Of a stretch of 64,000 bases of DNA, positions 1-7,640 are shown in pieces; position 1 is the first letter of the stretch, and the number at the start of each line of letters is the position of its first letter. A program made the translations under genes and the position numbers. The notes under the pieces are model-generated. The model was given only the letters and a program-made list of their open reading frames with translations, was not told the origin of the DNA and made no database searches. The stretch covers positions 1-64,000 of the forward strand of contig CAJTJB010000003.1 of NCBI GenBank assembly GCA_910576955.1, in the 5' to 3' direction. The stretch is from an uncultured Alphaproteobacteria bacterium. Lineage in GTDB: Bacteria; Pseudomonadota; Alphaproteobacteria; RF32; CAG-239.

Positions 1-513
1 GGAGATGACGGATATAACGCTACGGTACTCAGTGCGCTTAAAATCCTCTCTAAAGCCAAGGACATCTTCAGCTCCCCTGTAACGCCCATAACCGATAAAC
101 AGATGCTCCTTCACTTTCTGTTCAGTCAAATTATACTCAAAGAAGGTGTTATCAGTTGTGTCTTGAATAAACCTTTTTCGTTCATGTTTAGTGATGATAT
201 GCTTACTGCTGAGGATAATCAGAAGGAAACGAATACACCCCCGAAAATTGAATCTTGCGAACTCGTTGATACACAAGGCTTTGATGGCAATTTTGGGGCA
301 TTTTCAGAAGGGTCAAAAAAGTGGGGATTCGAACCGCATTTTCTTATTAAAAAACAAGGACTTAAACCGAAATTTAAGCCCTCTGTCTCAACTGGCTGGG
401 GTGGCTGGATTCGAACCAACGAATGTCGGCACCAAAAGCCGATGCCTTACCACTTGGCGACGCCCCAACTATTTTGTGGTAAGCTCGCAATCAGCGAACA
501 GAAACATATCTAA
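1..513 (+). CDS. C-terminal end of a large serine recombinase (partial)
   Basis: The frame is open from base 1, so the gene begins outside the window. The residues around 30-60 of the visible part (LLHFLFSQIILKEG followed by LNKPFSFMF) resemble the tail of large serine recombinases, where a hydrophobic strand pattern and a KPF motif close the recombinase domain. No catalytic domain is visible here. The frame runs on through the antisense of the tRNA-Gln gene and stops at 511-513, so its last 40 or so codons would be supplied by tRNA sequence. The gene converges on the 3' end of that tRNA, which is the usual geometry of an integrase beside its attachment site. The family call rests on a short tail. 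The true stop could be as seen, or the gene could be decayed. Confidence 0.55.
   Translation, partial: GDDGYNATVLSALKILSKAKDIFSSPVTPITDKQMLLHFLFSQIILKEGVISCVLNKPFSFMFSDDMLTAEDNQKETNTPPKIESCELVDTQGFDGNFGAFSEGSKKWGFEPHFLIKKQGLKPKFKPSVSTGWGGWIRTNECRHQKPMPYHLATPQLFCGKLAISEQKHI
325..335. repeat. 11-bp copy of the tRNA T-arm
   Basis: GGATTCGAACC occurs here and again at 407-417 inside the tRNA-Gln gene, in direct orientation 82 bp apart. On the minus strand the flanking bases give a nearly pairable T-stem (one mismatch) followed by T6. This is what a displaced tRNA 3' end or an attachment-site remnant would look like. Confidence 0.4.
393..467 (-). tRNA. tRNA-Gln(UUG)
   Basis: On the minus strand the sequence folds into a full cloverleaf. 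The acceptor begins TGGGGCG, the D-arm is GCCAAGTGGTAAGGC, and the anticodon stem TCGGC/GCCGA encloses loop TTTTGGT with anticodon TTG. The T-loop is TTCGAAT, the discriminator is G73, and CCA is encoded at 393-395. The acceptor stem has one C6-A67 mismatch. A recombinase reading frame converges on its 3' end from the left, which suggests that the gene serves as an integration site. Confidence 0.95.
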
Positions 514-644
514 AATAAAAAAAATATAAATGCAAGTACTTTTTTGAGTGTTTGTGAAAAAATATCGGAAAACGGAGGGGAAAATAAGAAATAAATCATA
601 AAAAGCAATAACTGACACTTTCTAAACCGCATACAATTAAAAAC

Positions 645-673
645 TTGACGAATTAACGAAAAGCGTATATAAG
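645..673 (+). promoter_or_regulatory. Sigma70-like promoter of the 732 gene
   Basis: TTGACG at 645-650 and TATAAG at 668-673 are separated by exactly 17 bp. The transcript would have an AT-rich leader of about 50 nt with no Shine-Dalgarno site. Confidence 0.6.
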
Positions 674-731
674 AACTCCACTTTCAAATTATGATATCAA
701 ATAAATTATTATAAACTAAAATCTAAAAATT

Positions 732-1151
732 ATGTGTAACACTGAAATTGACACAGCAGCAGCTGTTGCTCAAGAAACATCTTGGAGCACCGGTCCGCAC
801 GATGTTGTAGCGTTTATCCTTTTTGCCGCCTGTTTGACAATTGGCATCATTCAGCTCATAAGCTTTATTTATTCGATTGTCAAAAAAGAATGGGATTGGG
901 ATAAGCAGCCCGTACCATCCAAAATCAGCCTGATTGCGCGCGGCGTTCTCGGGTGGACAATCGCCATTTACATTATCGGTTTGCTGATATGGTGGAGCTC
1001 TTGGAGCTGGACAATCGTGTATATGACATTTGTTTCCTCTATCTTTATAGGATTCGGAATTCCCTTCATCGCGGCGATGTTATTCTTTTTCGGACATCAT
1101 TTTCTTTATAAACCGCTTGCGGGAATACTCTCCGGTTTTAAGAAAAAGTAA
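732..1151 (+). CDS. Small polytopic membrane protein of unknown function
   Basis: I do not recognise a family. The 139-residue protein has a short polar N-terminus, then hydrophobic segments at about 25-50, 73-90, 92-105 and 105-130, a Trp-rich stretch (LLIWWSSWSW) and a basic tail (GFKKK). This fits an inner-membrane protein with three or four spans. There is no Shine-Dalgarno site before the ATG. The leader TCTAAAAATTATG resembles that of the lipoprotein gene at 5527, and a good promoter lies at 645-673. The gene stands alone between tRNA-Gln and nrdA and ends 5 bp before a hairpin terminator. It is likely real because of the promoter, the terminator and the coherent topology. Confidence 0.7.
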   Translation: MCNTEIDTAAAVAQETSWSTGPHDVVAFILFAACLTIGIIQLISFIYSIVKKEWDWDKQPVPSKISLIARGVLGWTIAIYIIGLLIWWSSWSWTIVYMTFVSSIFIGFGIPFIAAMLFFFGHHFLYKPLAGILSGFKKK

Positions 1152-1156
1152 TCGGC

Positions 1157-1188
1157 ACACCCTGTATCATATTGATATAGGGTGTTTT
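1157..1188 (+). terminator. Hairpin terminator after the 732 gene
   Basis: ACACCCTGTAT pairs with ATATAGGGTGT around a 7-nt loop (one G-U pair), followed by T4. The T-run is short. An operator role for nrdA was considered but the spacing does not match a NrdR box pair. Confidence 0.55.
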
Positions 1189-1230
1189 GATATGATAAGA
1201 AAAAATCTTTAGCATAACTCAAACCGCCTC

Positions 1231-1259
1231 TTTACAGCGCAAATTCCCCCGCTTATACT
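1231..1259 (+). promoter_or_regulatory. Promoter of nrdAB
   Basis: TTTACA at 1231-1236 and TATACT at 1254-1259 have a 17-bp spacer. They sit about 37 bp upstream of the nrdA ATG, which has a strong GGGGGA ribosome site. Confidence 0.6.
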
Positions 1260-1295
1260 GCCCGCAAGAATGATAACAACCAAACGGGGGACGAT

Positions 1296-3575
1296 ATGGC
1301 ACTAAACCTGATAAAACGCAACGGCACCAAGCAAGAATTTTCTATCTTTAAGCTCGAAAGGCTTTTAAATGATGTTTGTAAAAGCTTTCCGTTAAATGCG
1401 CACAAACCGCTGGATAATCTGGACGATTATCTCAAAGACAATATGACCACCAAAGACTTGTTTAATGCGCTGACAATGAATGTTTTGAGCTTAACTTCGG
1501 TAGAAGAGCCGGAGTGGAAAAACGTTGCCGGCCGGCTGAAAATGCTCGCGCTTTATAAAGAGACCTCCCTAAATCGCAATATGCCCAAAAACACCCCGCC
1601 GTATGATTATGCTAAATTCTTAAACTACGCTGTGAAGAATGGCGTTTATGGCTCTGTAATAACAGAAAAATATTCAGGGGAGGAAATTGCCGAGGCTGCC
1701 GGTTTTATCAATCCTGAATTTGATTTTGTGTATGACTACGCCGGTGCAAACCTGCTGCTGAAACGCTACCTTTGCGAATATGACGACAAGATTGTCGAGC
1801 TCCCGCAGGATATGTTCCTTTCCATCGCGCTCCTGATTGAGCAAAACGAGGACAAAGCAACGAGAATGGCAAAAGTCAAAGACACCTACGAGAAATTGGC
1901 AAATCGTAAAATCTCGTTGGGAACGCCGTTGTTGATGAACCTGCGCCGCCCGAACGGCAACTTAAGTTCGTGTTTTATTACCGCGATGGATGACAGCCGC
2001 GAGTCGATTTTTTATGTGATAGACCAAGTGTCAGCCATCTCCAAATTTGGCGGCGGGGTAGGGGTAAACATCTCGCGTGTGCGGGCAAAAGGCGCGCGCA
2101 TCAAAGGCATCAAAAATTCCTCGGGCGGCGTTATCCCGTGGATACGCATTTTGAACGATACCGCAGTGGCAGTTAACCAACAGGGCAAACGCAAAGGCGC
2201 AGTTACCGTGTCTTTGGATATGTGGCACTTGGATATTGAGGATTTTCTGGAGCTGCGCACTGAAAACGGCGACCAGCGGATGAAAGCTTACGACCTCTTC
2301 CCGCAGGTGGTTGTGCCGGATTTGTTTATGCAAAAAGTTGAGCATAATGAAGACTGGCTGATGGTAGACCCGCACGAGGTGCGCACAAAATACGGCATAG
2401 AGCTGGCAAACCTCTGGGGTAAAGAGTTTGAAAAAGCCTATAATCAGCTTTATCTTGAAGCCTCGTTCGGCAAATTGGAATTGTATAAATTCTATCCCGC
2501 CAAAGAGCTGTTGAAAAAGGTAATGCGCTCGCAGATAGAAACCGGTATGCCCTACATCGCATTTAAGGATACGCTCAATAAATATAACCCGAACAAGCAC
2601 GACGGCGTGATTGTCGGCACAAACCTTTGTACCGAGTCGCATAGTAACGTCCGCCCGAGTCAGATTGCCGAAGACACGCTCTCAAACGGCAAAGTAGTGC
2701 GCACGGCAGAAAATGGTCTGGTTCACGTTTGTAACTTGGTTTCCATCAACCTTGCGAATATCGACAGCGATGAAGAGTTGCAAAGCGTTTGCGAAACGTC
2801 CGTCCGCCTTTTGGATAATGCGATAGACTTTACCCGCGTGCCGGTGCTGGAGGGGCAGCAGCATAACGGGCGTTACCGCACCATCGGTGTCGGCGCGATG
2901 GGGTTGGCGGATATGCTCGCCAAAAACAATGTTCCGTATATTATGTCGGCAGGTTATGTGGATGAACTGTTTGAGAAAATCGCACTCTATTGTATCCGTG
3001 CCTCAATAGATTTGGCAAAGATAAAAGGCGCATTCGGCGCGTATGAGGGCTCGGATTGGAGCAAGGGGATAATTTTGGGGCACGACCAAATCTGGTTTAA
3101 TAAAAATGCCAAACAAACTGCGGCGTGGAACGATATTTTCACTGATTTGCAAAAATATGGTATCCGCAACAGCCAGATAACAGCGATTGCGCCAAACACC
3201 AGTTCTTCGCTCATCCAAGGCTGCTCGGCGTCGGTTTTGCCCGTATACAGCAAGTTTTTTGTGGAAACGCACGGCAAAGGTTCAATTCCGAACTGTCCGC
3301 CCTATATCCGCGACAAATTCTGGTTTTATCAGGAAAACCGCAACATTAATCAAGAAGTGGTTGTCGACGTGATGGCGCATATTAACAAATGGATTGATAC
3401 CGGCATTTCGATTGAGCTGATGTATAACTTAAACCGCAATATCCGCGCGTTGGATATATATAACACGATTATGAGCGCGTGGAAAAAAGACATCAAAACC
3501 CTTTATTACACCCGAACCATACAAAAAGACGGCTCCAGCTTGGAAAAGAGCGAATGCGTAAGCTGTGCCGGATAG
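1296..3575 (+). CDS. nrdA: Class Ia ribonucleoside-diphosphate reductase, alpha subunit
   Basis: This is the catalytic subunit that reduces ribonucleoside diphosphates to deoxyribonucleotides in the cytoplasm, together with NrdB. The 759 residues match the usual NrdA length. An N-terminal ATP-cone (KRNGTKQEFSIFKLERLL) is the allosteric activity site. The redox pair Cys226 (LSSCFIT) and Cys479 (VHVCNLVS), the active-site NLCTES with Asn443, Cys445 and Glu447, the loop PNTSSSLIQG and the radical-transfer tyrosines LYYTRTIQ are all present. The C-terminus CVSCAG carries the thioredoxin/glutaredoxin-accepting CxxC. It starts at an ATG behind GGGGGA. nrdB follows after 11 bp, so the two form an operon. 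Confidence 0.97.
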   Translation: MALNLIKRNGTKQEFSIFKLERLLNDVCKSFPLNAHKPLDNLDDYLKDNMTTKDLFNALTMNVLSLTSVEEPEWKNVAGRLKMLALYKETSLNRNMPKNTPPYDYAKFLNYAVKNGVYGSVITEKYSGEEIAEAAGFINPEFDFVYDYAGANLLLKRYLCEYDDKIVELPQDMFLSIALLIEQNEDKATRMAKVKDTYEKLANRKISLGTPLLMNLRRPNGNLSSCFITAMDDSRESIFYVIDQVSAISKFGGGVGVNISRVRAKGARIKGIKNSSGGVIPWIRILNDTAVAVNQQGKRKGAVTVSLDMWHLDIEDFLELRTENGDQRMKAYDLFPQVVVPDLFMQKVEHNEDWLMVDPHEVRTKYGIELANLWGKEFEKAYNQLYLEASFGKLELYKFYPAKELLKKVMRSQIETGMPYIAFKDTLNKYNPNKHDGVIVGTNLCTESHSNVRPSQIAEDTLSNGKVVRTAENGLVHVCNLVSINLANIDSDEELQSVCETSVRLLDNAIDFTRVPVLEGQQHNGRYRTIGVGAMGLADMLAKNNVPYIMSAGYVDELFEKIALYCIRASIDLAKIKGAFGAYEGSDWSKGIILGHDQIWFNKNAKQTAAWNDIFTDLQKYGIRNSQITAIAPNTSSSLIQGCSASVLPVYSKFFVETHGKGSIPNCPPYIRDKFWFYQENRNINQEVVVDVMAHINKWIDTGISIELMYNLNRNIRALDIYNTIMSAWKKDIKTLYYTRTIQKDGSSLEKSECVSCAG

Positions 3576-3586
3576 GAGTAAGACAA

Positions 3587-4621
3587 ATGCAGAGAAAAAA
3601 GCTTTTTAACATTAACGGCAACGACGAAATCATTAACCGTCGGATGATAGGCGGCAACGTCACGAATTTGTTTAACTTAAATAACGTCAAATACCAGTGG
3701 GCAAATAAGGTTTACCGCCTGATGATGGAAAACTTCTGGATTCCGGAAAAAGTTTCGCTGTTTGATGATAAGCGCGCTTATGAAGAGCTGACCGCCTCGG
3801 AAAAAACGGCATATGACGGCATCTTGTCATTTTTGGTGTTTTTGGATAGTATCCAGACCAACAACCTGCCGAACATCAGCGAATACATCACTGCACCCGA
3901 GGTTAATTTGATTTTGGCTATCCAAACCTATCAAGAGGCTGTACATTCGCAAAGTTATGCTTATATTATAGAGAGCATTATCCCCGCTGCCAAACGTGCC
4001 GAGATATACGAGAAATGGCGCGAAGATAAAGTTTTGCTGGAGCGTAACAAATACATCGCCGAGATATATCAAAACTTTATAGATAACAAAAGCGATGTCA
4101 ACTTTGCCCGCGTTTTGATTGCAAACTATCTCTTGGAGGGCGTATACTTTTATAACGGCTTTAACTTTTTCTATAACCTTGCCGCCCGCAGTCTGATGAT
4201 AGGAACGGCCGACGAGATAAAATATATCAACCGAGACGAGCTGACCCACTGTGTGATATTTGCGAATATGATTAAAGATATTATGAAAGAAAATTCAGGA
4301 TTTTTTAACCTTGACGAGATATACGCAATGTTTGACAAAGCCGTCGAGCAGGAAATCGCGTGGAGCAACCACATCATCGGGCATAATATTATCGGTATCA
4401 CCGAAAAAACGATTGAGGAATACACGAAGTTTATTGCCAACAAGCGCTTGAAAGATATCGGGCTTGAGCCGCGCTATAAAGGCTATGACCAAAACCCGTA
4501 TAAGCAGCTTGAAAAAGTAGCTGATACTAACGGCGAGGGCAATGTCAAAGGGAACTTCTTTGAGGCCAACGTGTCGTCATATAATCAAAGCACGGCAGTG
4601 GAAGGCTGGGATGAAATTTAA
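3587..4621 (+). CDS. nrdB: Class Ia ribonucleoside-diphosphate reductase, beta subunit
   Basis: This subunit houses the diiron-tyrosyl radical cofactor used by NrdA. The motif EAVHSQSYAY gives iron ligands Glu117 and His120 and the radical tyrosine Tyr124, matching the ExxHSxSY of E. coli NrdB. Later ligands lie in YLLEGVYFY and RDELTH. The start at 3587 (MQRKKLFN) was chosen because AGGAG lies 8 bp before it. A longer frame starting at 3479 would overlap nrdA by 97 bp and adds an unrelated basic extension. The product is 344 residues, slightly shorter than the E. coli protein. Retention of the tyrosine places it in class Ia rather than Ic. Confidence 0.96.
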   Translation: MQRKKLFNINGNDEIINRRMIGGNVTNLFNLNNVKYQWANKVYRLMMENFWIPEKVSLFDDKRAYEELTASEKTAYDGILSFLVFLDSIQTNNLPNISEYITAPEVNLILAIQTYQEAVHSQSYAYIIESIIPAAKRAEIYEKWREDKVLLERNKYIAEIYQNFIDNKSDVNFARVLIANYLLEGVYFYNGFNFFYNLAARSLMIGTADEIKYINRDELTHCVIFANMIKDIMKENSGFFNLDEIYAMFDKAVEQEIAWSNHIIGHNIIGITEKTIEEYTKFIANKRLKDIGLEPRYKGYDQNPYKQLEKVADTNGEGNVKGNFFEANVSSYNQSTAVEGWDEI

Positions 4622-4642
4622 TGAAGTAAAAAAGAGGAAAAA

Positions 4643-5245
4643 ATGAGTTTTTTTGCAGATTTTAATTTGCGCGAGTTTTTAAGCGCGTTTGTGGTTTTGT
4701 TCGCGATAACCGACGTCCCCGGCAATTTGCCGATTATCTTGAATATGCAAAACAAAGGGGTGAAAATCGGAGCGACCCGCGCTTCGATATATTCGTTGAT
4801 TTTGCTGGTGTCTTTCTTTTATGCCGGTGAAGCGTTTTTACGCCTGTTCGGGCTGGATATCTCGTCGTTCGCGATAGCCGGTTCGCTGATATTGTTTTTG
4901 TTCAGTATAGAGATGATTTTGGATGTCAGCCTCTTTCGCGAGGGGGCGGATATTTCTTGTGACGCAACATTCGTGCCGGTTGTGTTTCCGCTGTTTGTCG
5001 GGGCAGGGGCGTTGACAACGCTGTTGTCTATCCGTTCGCAATATTCCGATGTGAATGTGCTGCTTGCCGTTTGCTGCGTTTGCCTGTGCATATACGCCAC
5101 CATCCGCCTTTCGCGTTTTTTAAAAAAACACTTGAGCAACGCAACGATTTATGTGTTGAAAAAGTTTTTCGGTATGGTGCTGCTTGCGATGTCTGTTAAA
5201 CTCTTCATCACCAACGTTGCCGTGTTGGTACATTCCATCCGCTAA
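4643..5245 (+). CDS. MarC family integral membrane protein
   Basis: The 200-residue, six-span inner-membrane protein has the MarC/UPF0056 signatures. These are an early DVPGNLPI in the first membrane hairpin, a mid-protein FVPVVFPLFVGAGALTT (the family's P..PL..GPGAI region) and a second inverted half with KFFGMVLLAMSVKLF near the end. Members were once linked to multidrug resistance, but that role was withdrawn and the substrate is unknown. It lies 21 bp after nrdB behind GAGGAAAAA and may be co-transcribed with it. The arrangement says nothing clear about function. Confidence 0.88.
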   Translation: MSFFADFNLREFLSAFVVLFAITDVPGNLPIILNMQNKGVKIGATRASIYSLILLVSFFYAGEAFLRLFGLDISSFAIAGSLILFLFSIEMILDVSLFREGADISCDATFVPVVFPLFVGAGALTTLLSIRSQYSDVNVLLAVCCVCLCIYATIRLSRFLKKHLSNATIYVLKKFFGMVLLAMSVKLFITNVAVLVHSIR

Positions 5246-5415
5246 ACTTTCCTCCCCTCTTTCTGAATGGGGCTTGGGGGACTTCCTCCCCCCTCGGAGG
5301 ACGCACTCTTTAATCTCCTCCCCCTTGAGGGGGGAGGACGGGTGGGGGTGACAATTCATCCTTTAAACTCTTCCCCATAGGCAAGTGAGGATAGGAGAGG
5401 GGGAAACATACTTTC
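5246..5415. repeat. Cluster of C/G-run palindromic repeats
   Basis: The gap after the MarC gene is filled with imperfect palindromes such as CTCCCCCTTGAGGGGGGAG followed by a GGGTGGGGGTGAC tail. The same unit with small changes recurs at about 6968-7010 and 57659-57700. It looks like a dispersed, non-coding, hairpin-forming element. Confidence 0.6.
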
Positions 5416-5451
5416 TATCTGTCTGTTGCCTCCCGCATAATAAAAAACTAT

Positions 5452-5480
5452 TTGACAAAAATATATTTCTATGTTATACA
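5452..5480 (+). promoter_or_regulatory. Promoter of the 5527 lipoprotein gene
   Basis: A perfect TTGACA (5452-5457) and TATACA (5475-5480) are separated by 17 bp. The leader that follows has no Shine-Dalgarno site and shares a 20-nt block with the leader of the 52013 gene. Confidence 0.7.
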
Positions 5481-5526
5481 AAAAATCACACAAATAACTT
5501 TATGTTTAACAATTAAATCTACAATT

Positions 5527-6036
5527 ATGAAAAAGTTTTTCGGAATGCTTGCATTTGTAGCAATCGCAAGTATGTGTGCTTCGTGTAACGAAGAAAAGAA
5601 AACCGAAGTTGCTCCCGCGCCGGCTCCCGTCAAGGAAGAAGTCTATCAGCCGCAGCACAATGCTCAAGCCGTTGACCTCAAGGCAGCCAAGAAGTATAAC
5701 TACTTCAATGCCCCGACCGGCTCTCCCGCCGCTTCAGTAGTGGTGAACTACAACGAGAAGACACCCTATGCAGCGCCCATCGAGGTGAAGTTCAGCTACG
5801 CCAACGGCGACTCGTTCACCTACACCGTCCCCGCCACGTTCGGCCTCTGGAAGAATCAGGCCGGCAAGTTCCGCGTTATCTCGGACAACGAGTGCACGGT
5901 ATGGCTGCAAGGTTCGGAGAAAAACGGCAAGTTCCACGAATTCGTATTCTATGGTGACCCGAAACACAACGGCACCAAGATTAAACCGAATTCATATCGC
6001 AACCTCCCGGCCGGAGAGATTAAATATCGCAAATAG
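5527..6036 (+). CDS. Putative lipoprotein of unknown function
   Basis: The ATG at 5527 begins a 20-residue lipoprotein signal ending in the lipobox ASMCASC, with the lipidated Cys before NEEKKTEV. A Pro/Ala-rich linker follows, then a compact beta-rich domain of about 110 residues (VEVKFSYANGDSFTYTVPATFGLW type strands). I know no named family for it. There is no Shine-Dalgarno site. The mature part uses AAG, TAC, TTC and GAG far more than neighbouring genes, which prefer AAA and TAT, so a foreign origin, possibly from Bacteroidetes, is plausible. It is monocistronic with its own promoter and terminator. The upstream in-frame ATG at 5452 lies within the promoter and is not used here. Confidence 0.8.
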   Translation: MKKFFGMLAFVAIASMCASCNEEKKTEVAPAPAPVKEEVYQPQHNAQAVDLKAAKKYNYFNAPTGSPAASVVVNYNEKTPYAAPIEVKFSYANGDSFTYTVPATFGLWKNQAGKFRVISDNECTVWLQGSEKNGKFHEFVFYGDPKHNGTKIKPNSYRNLPAGEIKYRK

Positions 6037-6063
6037 CTCTCTCTCCCGCCCGAAACTAACAAA

Positions 6064-6096
6064 AAGCCCCGCTGTTTATCAGCAGGGCTTTTTTTG
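6064..6096 (+). terminator. Rho-independent terminator of the lipoprotein gene
   Basis: AGCCCCGCTG pairs with CAGCAGGGCT around TTTAT, followed by T8. Confidence 0.85.
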
Positions 6097-6115
6097 TATT
6101 TGCAGCTGAAAGTCC

Positions 6116-6919
6116 TCAATAAATATTTCTGCCAAAGCGGTTATCTTCAGCCTTTCCGCGCGCAAACGGCAAGAGAATGAGCGGAACAACAAGGAGCATC
6201 CAATATCCCCGCATATTCAAATCGTGAAAACGGCGGGATATTACTCCCAATAGCGGACAAATCATAAAGATAATATAAAAAACAAATAAGCCCGCATCCA
6301 CTTTAAAAAATACTATCGTTAAGAGAGTAAGTGTTGCCAAAACCGTACAAAATTCAAAGCGGGAAGCCCGCCCGTGAAAATTAAAGAAATTGTTTCCCAA
6401 TAAATCTGTAAAGATTGCTTTGCCAAATGCGTTGAGAACCGGAGTATCATCATTGTTTTGAGGCTTATGTAAATCTTCAATTTGTATTTCTTCGTATTTA
6501 TAAATATTTATGCCAAAGCGGTTATCTTTCCTATCCCCCCTAAACCACGGGAGAATTAAAGACGGAACAATGAGCAACAGCATCCAGCCGCTCCGGTTGA
6601 TGTCGTGGCAGCGGCGGACGGATAATGCAGATAACGGGAGGAGAAATAGTAAAGACAAGATAAAATCTGCAGCAGATAAAATAAATACAATTTCTTCATC
6701 GGGGGAATTATCAAACAAACCGGTAAGCAATAAAGATACAGACAGGTTAAAAATAGCAGTAAATATATTGATTGCCCATACTTCGCTGCGAGAGGCTCTG
6801 CCTTTAAAGTTACAAAAGTTTTTGCCGAATAAATCAGTTTTGCAAAAAGTCATCCACGAGCTGTCAGCTGGCAAGCTTTCAATATCTGAAAGCTGTTTCT
6901 CTTCGAAAGTATAAGACAT
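6116..6919 (-). CDS. Tandem DUF805 membrane protein
   Basis: The protein holds two copies of the DUF805 unit. The first covers about residues 30-140 and the second about 165-265. Each opens with a conserved N-F-x-GRASR motif (NFKGRASRSEVW and NFHGRASRFEF), has four hydrophobic helices with an internal RRCHDIN / RRFHDLN turn, and ends in DNRFG-NIY. DUF805 proteins are small inner-membrane proteins of unknown function and usually carry one unit, so this is an internal duplication. The start at 6919 was preferred because AAGGAT sits at a normal distance. The ATG two codons upstream lies almost on that site. Confidence 0.85.
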   Translation of the reverse strand: MSYTFEEKQLSDIESLPADSSWMTFCKTDLFGKNFCNFKGRASRSEVWAINIFTAIFNLSVSLLLTGLFDNSPDEEIVFILSAADFILSLLFLLPLSALSVRRCHDINRSGWMLLLIVPSLILPWFRGDRKDNRFGINIYKYEEIQIEDLHKPQNNDDTPVLNAFGKAIFTDLLGNNFFNFHGRASRFEFCTVLATLTLLTIVFFKVDAGLFVFYIIFMICPLLGVISRRFHDLNMRGYWMLLVVPLILLPFARGKAEDNRFGRNIY

Positions 6920-6967
6920 AATCATATCCTTAACTCAATACAATACCCACTGCCACCAGCATTAAAT

Positions 6968-7010
6968 CGCCCCTCTCCCTTGAGGGGAGAGGGTAGGGTG
7001 AGGGTGACAA
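6968..7010. repeat. Dispersed palindromic repeat (CTCTCCCTTGAGGGGAGAG type)
   Basis: CCTCTCCCTTGAGGGGAGAGG is a near-perfect palindrome followed by GTAGGGTGAGGGTGACA. Near-identical copies lie at 5310-5350 and 57659-57700. It occupies the gap between two minus-strand genes. Confidence 0.65.
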
Positions 7011-7023
7011 TAAAATAACATTT

Positions 7024-7620
7024 TTATTCAATACAACAATCGACAGCTTTCCGTACAAAAGCTTTCATCTTTGCAAACGCTGTCTTCGGTTCACCGGTCG
7101 CCGCCTCGGCTGTAACCTCGGAAACCTCCGCCACCGGCGCTGCCGCATTCACTTTTTCGCTGATGCGCTTAATGTCTTCCGCGCTGTCCTCGAGCCACTT
7201 TAGCTCCGACACGTTCAGCATATTCATATTTAAGCCCCAAAACAGGCAATAAAGGTCATATGCCTTGTTAAACAAATCATACGCCTGCTCCTTGTTGCCC
7301 AAACTCTGCTGCTTTGTGCCCACTTCCATCAGGCGCATTGAAGACGCGAGCAAGTGCTTTGAAATGCACCAAACCTCGCCCTCATAGCTCGGGATGATTT
7401 TGAGCATCAACTTTTTGCGCGTTTCCCGTACGTCTTCAATCAAATCATAAAACGACGTCTTGCCGGTTTTAGCGCCCGAAAATACCAAATGTTCTTCAAT
7501 CGAAATTAAGTTCATAATCGCAATCGTCAGGTCTTGGTCAGAAGACAAATCTTTCGGATTAACCTTTTTTGTGGCGTCAATGCGCTCCACAAATTCCTTA
7601 ACGTTTTCTGCTTTTTTCAT
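7024..7620 (-). CDS. Hypothetical soluble helical protein
   Basis: I do not recognise this 198-residue protein. It is predominantly helical and charged, with a middle region (QQSLGNKEQAYDLFNKAYDLYCLFWGL) that looks like a single TPR-like helical pair. An Ala/Glu/Val-rich linker at about 160-180 leads to a basic C-terminal helix (FAKMKAFVRKAVDCC). There is no signal peptide or membrane span. It starts at an ATG behind a GGGAGATT ribosome site and lies 20 bp downstream of the membrane-protein gene that ends at 7641. The two are probably co-transcribed. Confidence 0.7.
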   Translation of the reverse strand: MKKAENVKEFVERIDATKKVNPKDLSSDQDLTIAIMNLISIEEHLVFSGAKTGKTSFYDLIEDVRETRKKLMLKIIPSYEGEVWCISKHLLASSMRLMEVGTKQQSLGNKEQAYDLFNKAYDLYCLFWGLNMNMLNVSELKWLEDSAEDIKRISEKVNAAAPVAEVSEVTAEAATGEPKTAFAKMKAFVRKAVDCCIE

Positions 7621-7640
7621 TGTGTAATCTCCCTATAATC

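Noticed and set aside
1157..1188. Palindrome before nrdA as an NrdR operator
   Set aside because: It is one 29-bp hairpin ending in T4 right after a stop codon, not two 16-bp boxes near the nrdA promoter. A terminator fits better.
2031..2642. 203-residue antisense frame inside nrdA
   Set aside because: It lies fully within a well-supported conserved gene, has no ribosome site and shows no recognisable domain.
6510..6914. 134-residue plus-strand frame opposite the DUF805 gene
   Set aside because: Antisense of a clear two-domain membrane protein; no ribosome site.
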